A stretch of 64,000 nucleotides of DNA from DASXQK01 sp963757155. GTDB taxonomy: Bacteria; Pseudomonadota; Alphaproteobacteria; Dongiales; Dongiaceae. Both the position numbers and the translations under genes were made by a program. The notes beneath the pieces are model-generated. The model made no database searches. It worked only from the letters and a program-made list of their open reading frames with translations, and was not told the origin of the DNA. Positions 16,486 to 25,233 of the stretch are shown here, in pieces. The DNA is taken from positions 124,001-188,000 of the forward strand of contig CAVWQS010000037.1 in NCBI GenBank assembly GCA_963757155.1, in the 5' to 3' direction. Positions within the stretch are counted from its first letter, which is position 1, and each line of letters starts with the position of its first letter.

Positions 16486-17006
16486 GCGGACCTCTGCCGC
16501 CCGGCGCTGCCCAGGACGCGGTGCTGAAGGCTGTCACCGACGAGCTCGCCGACAAGGGCTTCGTGGTTGCCCAGATGGACAAGGTGGTCAATTGGGCCCG
16601 CACGGGCTCCCTCTGGCCGATGACCTTCGGGCTTGCCTGCTGCGCCGTCGAGATGATGCACACCTACATGTCGCGCTACGACCTCGACCGTTTCGGCGTC
16701 GTGCCCCGCGGCAGCCCGCGCCAGTCGGACGTCATGATCGTGGCCGGAACCCTCTGCAACAAGATGGCGCCCGCCTTGCGCAAGGTCTACGACCAGATGG
16801 CCGAGCCGCGCTGGGTGATCTCCATGGGCTCCTGCGCCAATGGCGGGGGCTATTATCACTACTCCTATTCCGTCGTCCGCGGCTGCGACCGCATCGTGCC
16901 GGTCGACATCTATGTTCCCGGCTGTCCGCCGACGGCGGAGGCTTTGCTGTACGGCGTTCTGCAGCTGCAGAAGAAGATCCGCCGGACCAGCACCATCGCC
17001 CGCTGA
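16476..17006 (+). CDS. nuoB: NADH-quinone oxidoreductase subunit B
   Basis: Carries cluster N2, the last iron-sulfur centre before ubiquinone. It has 176 residues. The N2 ligands are visible as the double cysteine of GLACCAVEMM, the Cys of GSCANGGG and the Cys of VPGCPPTAEALL. The start at ATG 16476 overlaps nuoA by 10 bases and is preceded by GGGAG. An upstream in-frame ATG (16455) would add seven residues copied from the nuoA end region and is less likely. Confidence 0.97.
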   Translation: MGVSGPLPPGAAQDAVLKAVTDELADKGFVVAQMDKVVNWARTGSLWPMTFGLACCAVEMMHTYMSRYDLDRFGVVPRGSPRQSDVMIVAGTLCNKMAPALRKVYDQMAEPRWVISMGSCANGGGYYHYSYSVVRGCDRIVPVDIYVPGCPPTAEALLYGVLQLQKKIRRTSTIAR

Positions 17007-17022
17007 GAACGAGAGCATCGTC

Positions 17023-17628
17023 ATGACAGAAGGGCTGCAGCAGCTCGGCGAGCATGTCACGGGCCAGAACCCGGGTCTCGTGGCGAAGATCGAGATGATT
17101 CACGGCGAGCTGATCCTGTGGACCAAATCCGACTCGCTGCTCGCACTGCTGCGCTTCCTGCGCGACGACCCGCGCTGCCGGTTCCGGACGCTGATCGACA
17201 TCTGCGGCGTCGACTATCCCGAGCGGGTGCAGCGCTTCGAGGTCGTCTACAACCTGTTGAGCATCCATAACAACCATCGGATCCGGGTCAAGCTGCCGGC
17301 CGATGAGGCGACGGCGGTGCCCTCGGCGAGCGGGCTCTACAGCGCCGCCGGCTGGTTCGAGCGCGAGGCCTGGGATCTCTTCGGCATCTACTTCGCCGAT
17401 CATGCCGATTTGCGCCGCATCCTCACCGACTATGGCTTCGAGGGTCATCCGATGCGCAAGGATTTCCCCCTCACCGGCTATGTGGAGCTGCGCTACGACG
17501 AGGAGCAGAAGCGGGTCGTCTACGACAAGGTCAAGCTGACCCAGGATTTCCGCAGCTTCGACTTCCTCAGCCCCTGGGAGGGCATGCTGCATCTGCCCGG
17601 GGACGAGAAGGTGGAGAAGAAGGGCTGA
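17023..17628 (+). CDS. nuoC: NADH-quinone oxidoreductase subunit C
   Basis: Peripheral-arm subunit without cofactor, homologous to the 30-kDa mitochondrial subunit. It has 201 residues. The family signature is seen in REAWDLFGIYFADHADLRRILTDYGFEGHPMRKDFPLTGY. NuoC and NuoD are separate genes here, unlike the NuoCD fusion of enterobacteria. Its TGA overlaps the nuoD ATG by one base. Confidence 0.97.
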   Translation: MTEGLQQLGEHVTGQNPGLVAKIEMIHGELILWTKSDSLLALLRFLRDDPRCRFRTLIDICGVDYPERVQRFEVVYNLLSIHNNHRIRVKLPADEATAVPSASGLYSAAGWFEREAWDLFGIYFADHADLRRILTDYGFEGHPMRKDFPLTGYVELRYDEEQKRVVYDKVKLTQDFRSFDFLSPWEGMLHLPGDEKVEKKG

Positions 17629-18806
17629 TGGCCGAGACACAGATCAAGCCGATGACCCTGAACTTCGGGCCGCAGCATCCCGCGGCCCACGGGGTGCTGC
17701 GCATGGTCATGGAGATGGACGGCGAAGTCGTCCAGCGCATCGATCCCCATATCGGCCTGCTCCACCGCGGCACCGAGAAGCTGATCGAGTACAAGACCTA
17801 TCTGCAGGCGATCCCTTACTTCGACCGCCTCGACTATGTCTCGCCCATGTGCCAGGAGCATGCCTTCGCGATCGCCATCGAGAAGCTGCTCGGTCTCGAA
17901 GTGCCGCCGCGCGGCCAATACATTCGCGTGCTGTTCGACGAGATCACCCGCATTCTCAACCATCTGATGGCGATTGCCGCCTATGCCTCGGATGTCGGCG
18001 CGGTGACGCCCTTCCTGTGGTGGTTCGAGGAGCGCGAGCTCCTCATGGAGTTCTACGAACGGGTCAGCGGGGCGCGGCTGCATGCCGCATATTACCGGCC
18101 CGGTGGCGTGCATCAGGATCTGCCGGCGGGGCTGCTCGGCGACATCGATGCCTGGGCCGAGCGATTTCCCAAGCGGCTCGACGATGTCGACAATCTCCTG
18201 ACCGAGAACCGCATCTTCAAGCAGCGCCTGGTCGATATCGGAATCGTGACGCTGGAGGACGCGCTCGACTGGGGCTTCAGCGGCCCGATGCTGCGCGCCT
18301 CCGGTGCCGCTTGGGACCTGCGCAAGGCGCAGCCTTACGCCGCCTACGACAAGATGAAGTTCGACATCCCCATCGGCAAGAACGGCGACAGCTACGATCG
18401 CTATCTCGTGCGCATGGAGGAGATGCGCCAGAGCATCTCGATCATCCGGCAGTGCACCGCCGGCATGCCCGACGGACCCCATGTCGCCCAGGACCATAAG
18501 GTGACGCCGCCGACCCGCTCCCAGGCGAAGCGGTCGATGGAGGCGCTGATCCACCATTTCAAGCTCTATACCGAGGGCTTCCATGTGCCGGCCGGCGAGA
18601 CCTACACCGCCATCGAGGCGCCAAAGGGCGAATTCGGCGTCTATCTCGTATCCGACGGCACCAACCGGCCTTATCGCTGCAAGATTCGCGCGCCGAGCTT
18701 CGCCCATCTGCAGGCCATGGATTACCTGAGCCGCGGCCACATGCTGGCGGATTCGGTGGCGATCCTCGGCTCCATGGACATTGTCTTCGGCGAGATCGAT
18801 CGATGA
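17628..18806 (+). CDS. nuoD: NADH-quinone oxidoreductase subunit D
   Basis: 49-kDa subunit that forms the quinone-binding cavity with NuoB. It has 392 residues. Signatures are LNFGPQHPAAHGVLRMV at the N-terminus with the quinone-site histidine, LHRGTEKLIEYKTY and the C-terminal SMDIVFGEIDR. It belongs to the same family as NiFe hydrogenase large subunits but lacks the metal-binding cysteines, as expected. Its stop overlaps the nuoE start (ATGA). Confidence 0.97.
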   Translation: MAETQIKPMTLNFGPQHPAAHGVLRMVMEMDGEVVQRIDPHIGLLHRGTEKLIEYKTYLQAIPYFDRLDYVSPMCQEHAFAIAIEKLLGLEVPPRGQYIRVLFDEITRILNHLMAIAAYASDVGAVTPFLWWFEERELLMEFYERVSGARLHAAYYRPGGVHQDLPAGLLGDIDAWAERFPKRLDDVDNLLTENRIFKQRLVDIGIVTLEDALDWGFSGPMLRASGAAWDLRKAQPYAAYDKMKFDIPIGKNGDSYDRYLVRMEEMRQSISIIRQCTAGMPDGPHVAQDHKVTPPTRSQAKRSMEALIHHFKLYTEGFHVPAGETYTAIEAPKGEFGVYLVSDGTNRPYRCKIRAPSFAHLQAMDYLSRGHMLADSVAILGSMDIVFGEIDR

Positions 18807-19393
18807 GCGAGAGCTTCACCTTCACGTCCGAGAACCAGGCCTTGGCCCAGAAGTTCATCGCCAAATACCCGCCGGGCCGGCAGGCGAGCGCCGTGCTGCC
18901 GCTGCTGGAGATCGCCCAGACCCAGGCCGGCGGATGGCTGCCGCGGGCGGCGATGGATCATGTGGCGGGGATTCTCGACATGGCGCCGATCCGCGTCTAT
19001 GAGGTCGCCAGTTTCTACAGCATGTTGAATCTGCAGCCGGTGGGCCGCAACCTGATCCAGATCTGCCGGACCACGCCCTGCTGGCTGCGCGGCGCCGACG
19101 AACTCAGCCATACCTGCAAGAGCAAGCTCGGCGTCGGCTTCAAGGAAGTGACCGCCGACGGCAAGTTCAGCGTGATGGAGGTCGAGTGCCTGGGGGCCTG
19201 CGCCAATGCCCCGGTGGTCCAGATCAACAACGACTACTACACGGATCTCGACGCGGCCAAGATGGAGGCTCTGCTGGCGGCGCTGGGGCGCGGCGAGCAG
19301 CCGAAGCCCGGCTCGGCGACGGGGCGGCAGGGCTCTGCCCCCGAAGGCGGCCCGACGACCCTTCTCGATCTGGCGCCGGCGGAGAGGAAATAG
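18803..19393 (+). CDS. nuoE: NADH-quinone oxidoreductase subunit E
   Basis: 24-kDa flavoprotein-side subunit holding the [2Fe-2S] cluster N1a. It has 196 residues. The cluster ligands are the cysteines of CRTTPC and of VECLGACANAP. The C-terminus carries about 35 residues beyond the conserved domain, rich in Gly, Pro and Ala (GRGEQPKPGSATGRQ), a low-complexity tail of the kind seen in alphaproteobacterial homologues. Confidence 0.96.
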   Translation: MSESFTFTSENQALAQKFIAKYPPGRQASAVLPLLEIAQTQAGGWLPRAAMDHVAGILDMAPIRVYEVASFYSMLNLQPVGRNLIQICRTTPCWLRGADELSHTCKSKLGVGFKEVTADGKFSVMEVECLGACANAPVVQINNDYYTDLDAAKMEALLAALGRGEQPKPGSATGRQGSAPEGGPTTLLDLAPAERK

Positions 19394-19403
19394 GCAAGCC
19401 ACC

Positions 19404-20687
19404 ATGCTGCAGGACAGCGATCGCATCTTCCGCAATCTCTACGGCATCCAGGATTGGCGCCTGGAAGGCGCGCGTGCGCGCGGGCTCTGGGACGATACCA
19501 AGGCCCTGCTGGAGCGCGGCCGCGACGCGATCATCGACGAGATCAAGAAATCGGATCTGCGGGGGCGGGGCGGGGCGGGCTTCCCCACCGGCCTCAAATG
19601 GTCCTTCATGCCCAAGAAGTCGGATGGGCGGCCCTCCTTTCTCGTGGTCAATGCCGATGAGTCCGAGCCGGGCGCCTGCAAGGATCGCGAGATCCTGCGC
19701 TTCGACCCGCATATGCTGGTCGAGGGCTGCCTGGTGGCCGGCTTCGCGATGGGCTGCGGCGCCGCCTATATCTACATCCGCGGCGAGTTCTACGCCGAGG
19801 CCGTCAATCTCCAGGCCGCCATCGACGAGGCCTATGCGGCCGGGCTCATCGGCAAGAACGCCTGCGGCTCGGGCTACGACTACGACGTCTTTCTGCATCG
19901 CGGCGCCGGCGCCTATATCTGCGGCGAGGAGACGGCGCTGCTCGAGAGCCTGGAGGGCAAGAAGGGCCAGCCGCGGCTGAAGCCGCCCTTCCCGGCGGCG
20001 GTCGGGCTCTATGGCTGCCCCACCACCGTCAACAATGTCGAGACCATCGCCGTGACGCCCACCATCCTGCGCCGCGGCGCGGCCTGGTGGAGTGCGATCG
20101 GCCGGCCGAAGAACACCGGCACCAAGATCTTTTCCATCTCCGGCCATGTGAACAAGCCCTGCAACGTCGAGGAGGAGATGGGCATCCCGCTGAAGGAGCT
20201 CATCGAGCGCCATGCCGGCGGTGTGCGCGGCGGCTGGGACAATCTGCTGGCGGTGATCCCGGGCGGCGCCTCCGTGCCGCTGATCCCGCGCTCGATCTGC
20301 GACACGGTGCTGATGGATTTCGATTCCCTGCGCGAGGTGAAATCGGGCCTGGGCACGGCCTCGGTCATCGTCATGGACAAGAGCACCGATCCCATCGAGG
20401 CCATCTCCCGCCTCTCGCATTTCTACATGCATGAGAGCTGCGGCCAGTGCACGCCCTGCCGCGAGGGCACCGGCTGGATGTATCGGGTGATGCAGCGCCT
20501 CGTGCGCGGCGATGCGCGGGTCGAGGAAATCGACATGCTGGAGCAGGTGACGCGCCAGATCGAGGGCCATACGATCTGCGCCCTCGGCGATGCGGCGGCC
20601 TGGCCGATCCAGGGGCTTATCCGTCATTTCCGGCCCGAGATCGAGGCGCGGATCGCGCAGCGCTCGGCGCTGCGGGCGGCGGAGTAG
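19404..20687 (+). CDS. nuoF: NADH-quinone oxidoreductase subunit F
   Basis: 51-kDa subunit that oxidises NADH with FMN and passes electrons to cluster N3. It has 427 residues. Visible motifs: GRGGAGFPTGLKW (NADH/FMN site), the YICGEETALLESLEG segment, and the [4Fe-4S] ligands SCGQCTPCREGT with the distal Cys in HTICALGDAAAWP. It starts 10 bases after nuoE. Confidence 0.97.
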   Translation: MLQDSDRIFRNLYGIQDWRLEGARARGLWDDTKALLERGRDAIIDEIKKSDLRGRGGAGFPTGLKWSFMPKKSDGRPSFLVVNADESEPGACKDREILRFDPHMLVEGCLVAGFAMGCGAAYIYIRGEFYAEAVNLQAAIDEAYAAGLIGKNACGSGYDYDVFLHRGAGAYICGEETALLESLEGKKGQPRLKPPFPAAVGLYGCPTTVNNVETIAVTPTILRRGAAWWSAIGRPKNTGTKIFSISGHVNKPCNVEEEMGIPLKELIERHAGGVRGGWDNLLAVIPGGASVPLIPRSICDTVLMDFDSLREVKSGLGTASVIVMDKSTDPIEAISRLSHFYMHESCGQCTPCREGTGWMYRVMQRLVRGDARVEEIDMLEQVTRQIEGHTICALGDAAAWPIQGLIRHFRPEIEARIAQRSALRAAE

Positions 20688-20696
20688 GAGAGGGCG

Positions 20697-22761
20697 ATGC
20701 CGAAGCTGACCATCGACGGCACGGCGATCGAGGTGCCTGCCGGCGCCACGGTGCTCCAGGCCTGCGAGCTGGCGGGCAAGGAGATTCCCCGCTTCTGCTA
20801 TCACGAGCGCCTGTCGGTCGCCGGCAATTGCCGCATGTGCCTGGTGGAGCAGGAGAAGTCGCCGAAGCCCATCGCCTCCTGCGCCATGCCCGCCGCCGAA
20901 GGCATGGTCATCCATACCGACACCCCCATGGTGCGCCAGGCCCGAAAAGGGGTGATGGAGTTCCTGCTCGCCAACCATCCCTTGGACTGCCCGATCTGCG
21001 ACCAGGGCGGGGAGTGCGATCTGCAGGATCAGGCCATGGCCTATGGCATGGACCATGGCCGCTTCGCCGAGGCCAAGCGGGCGGTGCGCGACAAGAATTT
21101 CGGTCCCCTGGTCAAGACCTCGATGAACCGCTGCATCCATTGCACGCGCTGCGTGCGCTTCTCCACGGAAGTGGCAGGGGTGGAGGAGCTGGGGGCGCTC
21201 GGCCGCGGCGAGCATATGGAGATCAGCACCTATATCGAGCGGGCGCTGCGCTCCGAGCTCTCGGCCAATATCATCGATCTCTGCCCGGTGGGCGCGCTGA
21301 CCTCCAAGCCCTATGCCTTCATGGCCCGGCCCTGGGAGCTGCACAGCACCGAATCCGTCGACGTGCTCGACGCCGTCGGCAGCAACATCAATGTCGATAC
21401 CCGCGGGCGCGAGGTGATGCGCGTGCTGCCGCGCCTCAACGAGGCGGTGAACGAGGAGTGGATCTCCGACAAGACGCGCTTCGCCTGCGACGGGCTGATC
21501 CGCCAGCGCCTCGACCGGCCCTATGTCCGGCTCGACGGGCGCCTGAAGCCGGCGACCTGGCAGGAGGCCTTCCAGGCCGTCGCCGATCGCCTGGCCGGAA
21601 TCCCCGGCGGCAAGATCGCGGCCTTGGCGGGCGACCTCGTCGATGCCGAGGCGATGTTCGCCCTCAAGGGGCTCATGGCTTCCCTCGGCTCGCCCAACCT
21701 CGACTGCCGCCAGGATGGCGCCGCCCTCGATCCCAGCACGCGCGCCGGCTATCTCTTCAACACCACCATCGCCGGCATCGAGCAGGCCGATGCCTGCCTG
21801 ATCATCGGCAGCAATCCGCGCTGGGAAGCCCCGCTCGTGAACGCTCGCATCCTGAAGCGCAGCCATCAGGGCCGCTTCAAGATCGCCGTCATCGGCGAGC
21901 ATCTCGACCTGACCTATAAATACGAGCATCTGGGCGAGGGCCCCGAGACGCTGCAGGCTCTGGCCGAGGGACGCCATCCCTTCTTCGAGATCCTGAAGCA
22001 GGCCGAGCGGCCGATGCTGATCCTGGGCCAAGGCGCGCTGACGCGCGCCGACGGCGCCGCCGTGCTCCATCTCGCCCGCAAGCTGGCCGAGGCCGCCGGG
22101 CTGGTGAAGGAAGGCTGGAACGGCTTCAACGTCCTCCATACCGCCGCGGCGCGGGTCGGCGGGCTCGAGCTCGGCTTCGTGCCGGGGCCGGGCGGGCGCG
22201 ACACCGCGGGCATCCTGGCCGGCGCTGCCAAGGGCGAGGTCGAATTCGTCTATCTGCTGGGCGTCGACGAGATCGATATGGCGAAGCTGGGCAAGGCCTT
22301 CGTCGTCTATCAGGGCCATCACGGCGACGCCGGTGCCCACCGCGCCGATGTCGTTCTGCCGGGCGCCGCCTATACCGAGAAGGACGGCACCTATATGAAC
22401 ACGGAAGGCCGCGCCCAGCTGGGCCTGCGCGCCGTCTTCCCGCTGGGCGAGGCCAAGGAGGATTGGGCGGTGCTGCGGGCCCTCTCCCAGGTTCTGGGCA
22501 AGCCGCTGCCCTATGACAATCTGGCTCAGCTCCGCCGGCAGCTGTTCGAGGCCAATCCCCGCTTTCAGCGTCTCGAATTCCGTGGAGCCCGCGGCCTGGG
22601 GGCCCTTCGGCCGCGAGGGGCCGGTTCAGGCGGCGGCCTTCCGGACGCCGATCACCAATTTCTACATGACCGATCCCATCAGCCGCGCCTCCGAGACCAT
22701 GGCGAAATGCACGGAGACCTATGTGGCGGGCGGGGTGGAGGCAACCGGCACCTATGGGTGA
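20697..22761 (+). CDS. nuoG: NADH-quinone oxidoreductase subunit G (frame disrupted near its 3' end)
   Basis: 75-kDa subunit carrying several iron-sulfur clusters. Motifs: CYHERLSVAGNCRMCLVE ([2Fe-2S]), the His-coordinated HPLDCPICDQGGECDLQD and CIHCTRCVRF, followed by a molybdopterin-oxidoreductase-like domain. The frame that starts at ATG 20697 is open past the end, but conserved NuoG sequence continues in the +1 frame after about 22581 (VEPAAWGPFGREGPVQAAAF to GGVEATGTYG). Removing one base, probably the C at 22581, gives 687 residues, the normal length, ending at TGA 22761, which overlaps nuoH. Sequencing error is the likeliest cause. Confidence 0.93.
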
Positions 22762-23761
22762 TTTTCTCCACGGCTATGTCGTGCCGACGGCGATCATCGT
22801 CGCCGAGGTGCTGGCGATCATGGTCCCGCTTCTGATCGCGATCGCCTATCTCACCTATGCCGAGCGCAAGGTGCTGGCGGCGATGCAGCTGCGCCGCGGC
22901 CCCAATGTTGTCGGGCCCTTCGGCCTGCTGCAGCCCTTCGCCGACGGGCTGAAGCTCCTGCACAAGGAGACCGTGATCCCGAGCGGCGCCAACCGCGTCG
23001 TCTTCATCGCCGCCCCCATGATCACCTTCGTCCTGGCCATGGTGGCCTGGGCGGTGATCCCCTTCGGGCCGGGCATCGTTCTCGCCAATATCAACGTCGG
23101 CATCCTCTATCTCTTCGCCATTTCCTCGCTCGGCGTCTACGGCATCGTCATGGCCGGCTGGGCGAGCAATTCGAAATATCCCTTCCTGGGCGCGCTCCGC
23201 TCGGCGGCGCAGATGGTCTCCTATGAGGTCTCCATCGGCTTCGTCATCATCACGGTGCTGCTCTGCGTCGGCTCGCTGAACCTCTCCGACATCGTGCTGG
23301 CCCAGCGCCATATCTGGTTCGCCGTGCCGCTGCTGCCGATGTTCGTCGTCTTCTTCATCTCGGGCCTCGCCGAGACCAATCGGCCGCCCTTCGATCTGAC
23401 GGAAGCGGAATCGGAGCTCGTCGCCGGCTATTTCGCCGAATATTCCTCGATGACCTTCGCCCTCTTCTTCCTGGGCGAATACGGCAACATGATCCTGGTG
23501 AGCGCCACGATCTCCATCCTGTTCCTGGGAGGCTGGCTCCCGCTGGTGGATATCGCGCCCTTCAACTGGATTCCCGGGCCGATCTGGTTCGCGGCCAAGA
23601 TCTGCCTCGTGCTGTTCCTGTTCCTGTGGGTCCGCGCGACCTTCCCGCGCTACCGCTACGATCAGCTCATGCGGCTGGGGTGGAAGGTCTTCCTGCCGCT
23701 GTCGCTGCTCTGGGTGGTGCTGACGGCGGGGGTGCTGCTGGCCTTCGGGTGGCTGCCATGA
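22754..23761 (+). CDS. nuoH: NADH-quinone oxidoreductase subunit H
   Basis: Membrane subunit with eight helices that lines the quinone channel. It has 335 residues. Signatures: YAERKVLAAMQLRRGPNVVGPFG and the acidic loop AETNRPPFDLTEAESELVAGYFAEYS. The ATG at 22754 overlaps the restored nuoG stop by 8 bases and gives the usual N-terminus (MGDFLHGYVVPTAI). Confidence 0.97.
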   Translation: MGDFLHGYVVPTAIIVAEVLAIMVPLLIAIAYLTYAERKVLAAMQLRRGPNVVGPFGLLQPFADGLKLLHKETVIPSGANRVVFIAAPMITFVLAMVAWAVIPFGPGIVLANINVGILYLFAISSLGVYGIVMAGWASNSKYPFLGALRSAAQMVSYEVSIGFVIITVLLCVGSLNLSDIVLAQRHIWFAVPLLPMFVVFFISGLAETNRPPFDLTEAESELVAGYFAEYSSMTFALFFLGEYGNMILVSATISILFLGGWLPLVDIAPFNWIPGPIWFAAKICLVLFLFLWVRATFPRYRYDQLMRLGWKVFLPLSLLWVVLTAGVLLAFGWLP

Positions 23762-23804
23762 GGCTGCATATCGATCATCCGGCGATGCCGGGGAGGGTAG
23801 GGCG

Positions 23805-24293
23805 ATGACGGTGATGGGGCGCGCGGGCAAGAGCCTGCTGCTGTTCGAGCTGCTCTCCGGCATGAAGCTGACCTTCTCCTATCTCTTCAAGCCGCGGGTG
23901 ACGATCAACTATCCCTATGAAAAGGGTCCCCTGAGCCCCCGCTTCCGGGGCGAGCATGTGCTGCGCCGCTATCCCAACGGCGAGGAACGCTGCATCGCCT
24001 GCAAGCTCTGCGAGGCGATCTGCCCGGCCCAGGCCATCACCATCGAGGCCGAGCCACGGGCGGACGGCAGCCGTCGGACGACGCGCTACGACATCGACAT
24101 GACCAAATGCATCTATTGCGGCTTGTGCCAGGAAGCCTGCCCGGTGGACGCCATCGTGGAGGGGCCCAATTTCGAATTCGCGACGGAGACCCGCGAGGAG
24201 CTCTTCTACGACAAGCAGAAGCTGCTGGATAACGGCGACCGCTGGGAAGCCGAGATCGCCGCCAATCTGGCGGCCGACGCGCCCTATCGATGA
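23805..24293 (+). CDS. nuoI: NADH-quinone oxidoreductase subunit I
   Basis: Ferredoxin-like subunit with two [4Fe-4S] clusters (N6a and N6b). It has 162 residues. The two cluster motifs are CIACKLCEAICP and CIYCGLCQEACP. The N-terminal amphipathic helix (LLLFELLSGMKLTFSYLFKP) attaches it to the membrane arm. It lies 43 bases after nuoH. Confidence 0.97.
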   Translation: MTVMGRAGKSLLLFELLSGMKLTFSYLFKPRVTINYPYEKGPLSPRFRGEHVLRRYPNGEERCIACKLCEAICPAQAITIEAEPRADGSRRTTRYDIDMTKCIYCGLCQEACPVDAIVEGPNFEFATETREELFYDKQKLLDNGDRWEAEIAANLAADAPYR

Positions 24294-24300
24294 GCATGCC

Positions 24301-24921
24301 ATGATCATTCAGGTCATCGCCTTCTACGCCTTCGCCGCCATCGCCATCGCCTCGGGCGTGATGGTGGTGTCGTCGCGCAATCCGGTCCACTCCGTCCTGT
24401 TCCTGATCCTGGCGTTCTTCAGCGCCGCCGGGCTCTTCGTCCTCATGGGGGCGGAGTTCCTGGCCATGATCCTGGTCGTGGTCTATGTCGGCGCCGTGGC
24501 GGTGCTGTTCCTCTTCGTCGTCATGATGCTCGACATCGATTTCGCCGAGCTGCGACAGGGATTTCTCACCTATCTGCCCATCGGCCTCGTCATCGGCATC
24601 ATCCTTCTGGTGGAGCTGGCGCTCGTCTTCGGCGCCTGGATCGTCTCGCCGCTGGCGGAGAGTGCGGCCCGCGCGCCCTCGCCCCCGCCGAGCAGCGTCA
24701 CCAACACCCATGCGCTGGGCCTCGTTCTCTACACGAACTACATCTATCTCTTCGAGCTCGCAGGCTTCGTCCTGCTGGTGGCGATGGTGGGGGCCATCGT
24801 GCTGACCTTGCGCCATCGCGAAGGGGTGCGCCGCCAGTCGATCGACCGGCAGATGGCGCGCCGGGCCGAAGAATCCCTGGAGATCAAGAACGTGCCGAGC
24901 GGCAGCGGGGTATCCTCATGA
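24301..24921 (+). CDS. nuoJ: NADH-quinone oxidoreductase subunit J
   Basis: Membrane subunit with five helices, 206 residues. It begins with the conserved FYAFAAIAIASGVMVVSSRNPVHSVLFLILAFFSAAGLF and includes the pi-bulge helix region EFLAMILVVVYVGAVAVLFLFVVMML. The C-terminal tail after LRHREGVRRQ is hydrophilic. Its stop overlaps the nuoK start by 4 bases. Confidence 0.96.
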   Translation: MIIQVIAFYAFAAIAIASGVMVVSSRNPVHSVLFLILAFFSAAGLFVLMGAEFLAMILVVVYVGAVAVLFLFVVMMLDIDFAELRQGFLTYLPIGLVIGIILLVELALVFGAWIVSPLAESAARAPSPPPSSVTNTHALGLVLYTNYIYLFELAGFVLLVAMVGAIVLTLRHREGVRRQSIDRQMARRAEESLEIKNVPSGSGVSS

Positions 24922-25226
24922 CCATCGGGCTCGCCCATTACCTGACCGTGGCCGCGATCCTGTTCACCCTCGGGATCTTCGGCATCTTCCTCAACCGCAA
25001 GAACGTCATCATCATCCTGATGTCGATCGAGCTGATGCTGCTCGCCGTCAACATCAATCTGGTCGCCTTCTCGACCAACCTCGGGGATCTGGTCGGCCAG
25101 GTCTTCGCCATGTTCGTGTTGACCGTGGCGGCGGCGGAAGCCGCCATCGGGCTTGCCATCCTCGTCGTCTATTTCCGCAATCGCGGCTCCATCGCCGTCG
25201 AAGACATCAACATGATGAAGGGCTGA
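24918..25226 (+). CDS. nuoK: NADH-quinone oxidoreductase subunit K
   Basis: Small antiporter-like membrane subunit, 102 residues and three helices. The buried glutamate needed for proton movement is in SIELMLLAVNINLVAF. The second conserved glutamate is in VAAAEAAIGLAILV. ATGA overlap with nuoJ indicates coupled translation. Confidence 0.97.
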   Translation: MTIGLAHYLTVAAILFTLGIFGIFLNRKNVIIILMSIELMLLAVNINLVAFSTNLGDLVGQVFAMFVLTVAAAEAAIGLAILVVYFRNRGSIAVEDINMMKG

Positions 25227-25233
25227 CAGCGCG

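Noticed and set aside
19224..22340. A 1038-codon open frame on the minus strand across nuoF and nuoG
   Set aside because: It is antisense to two strongly conserved genes. Its His/Asp/Gly/Ala-rich composition is the reverse-strand echo of GC-rich coding DNA, with no domain seen.
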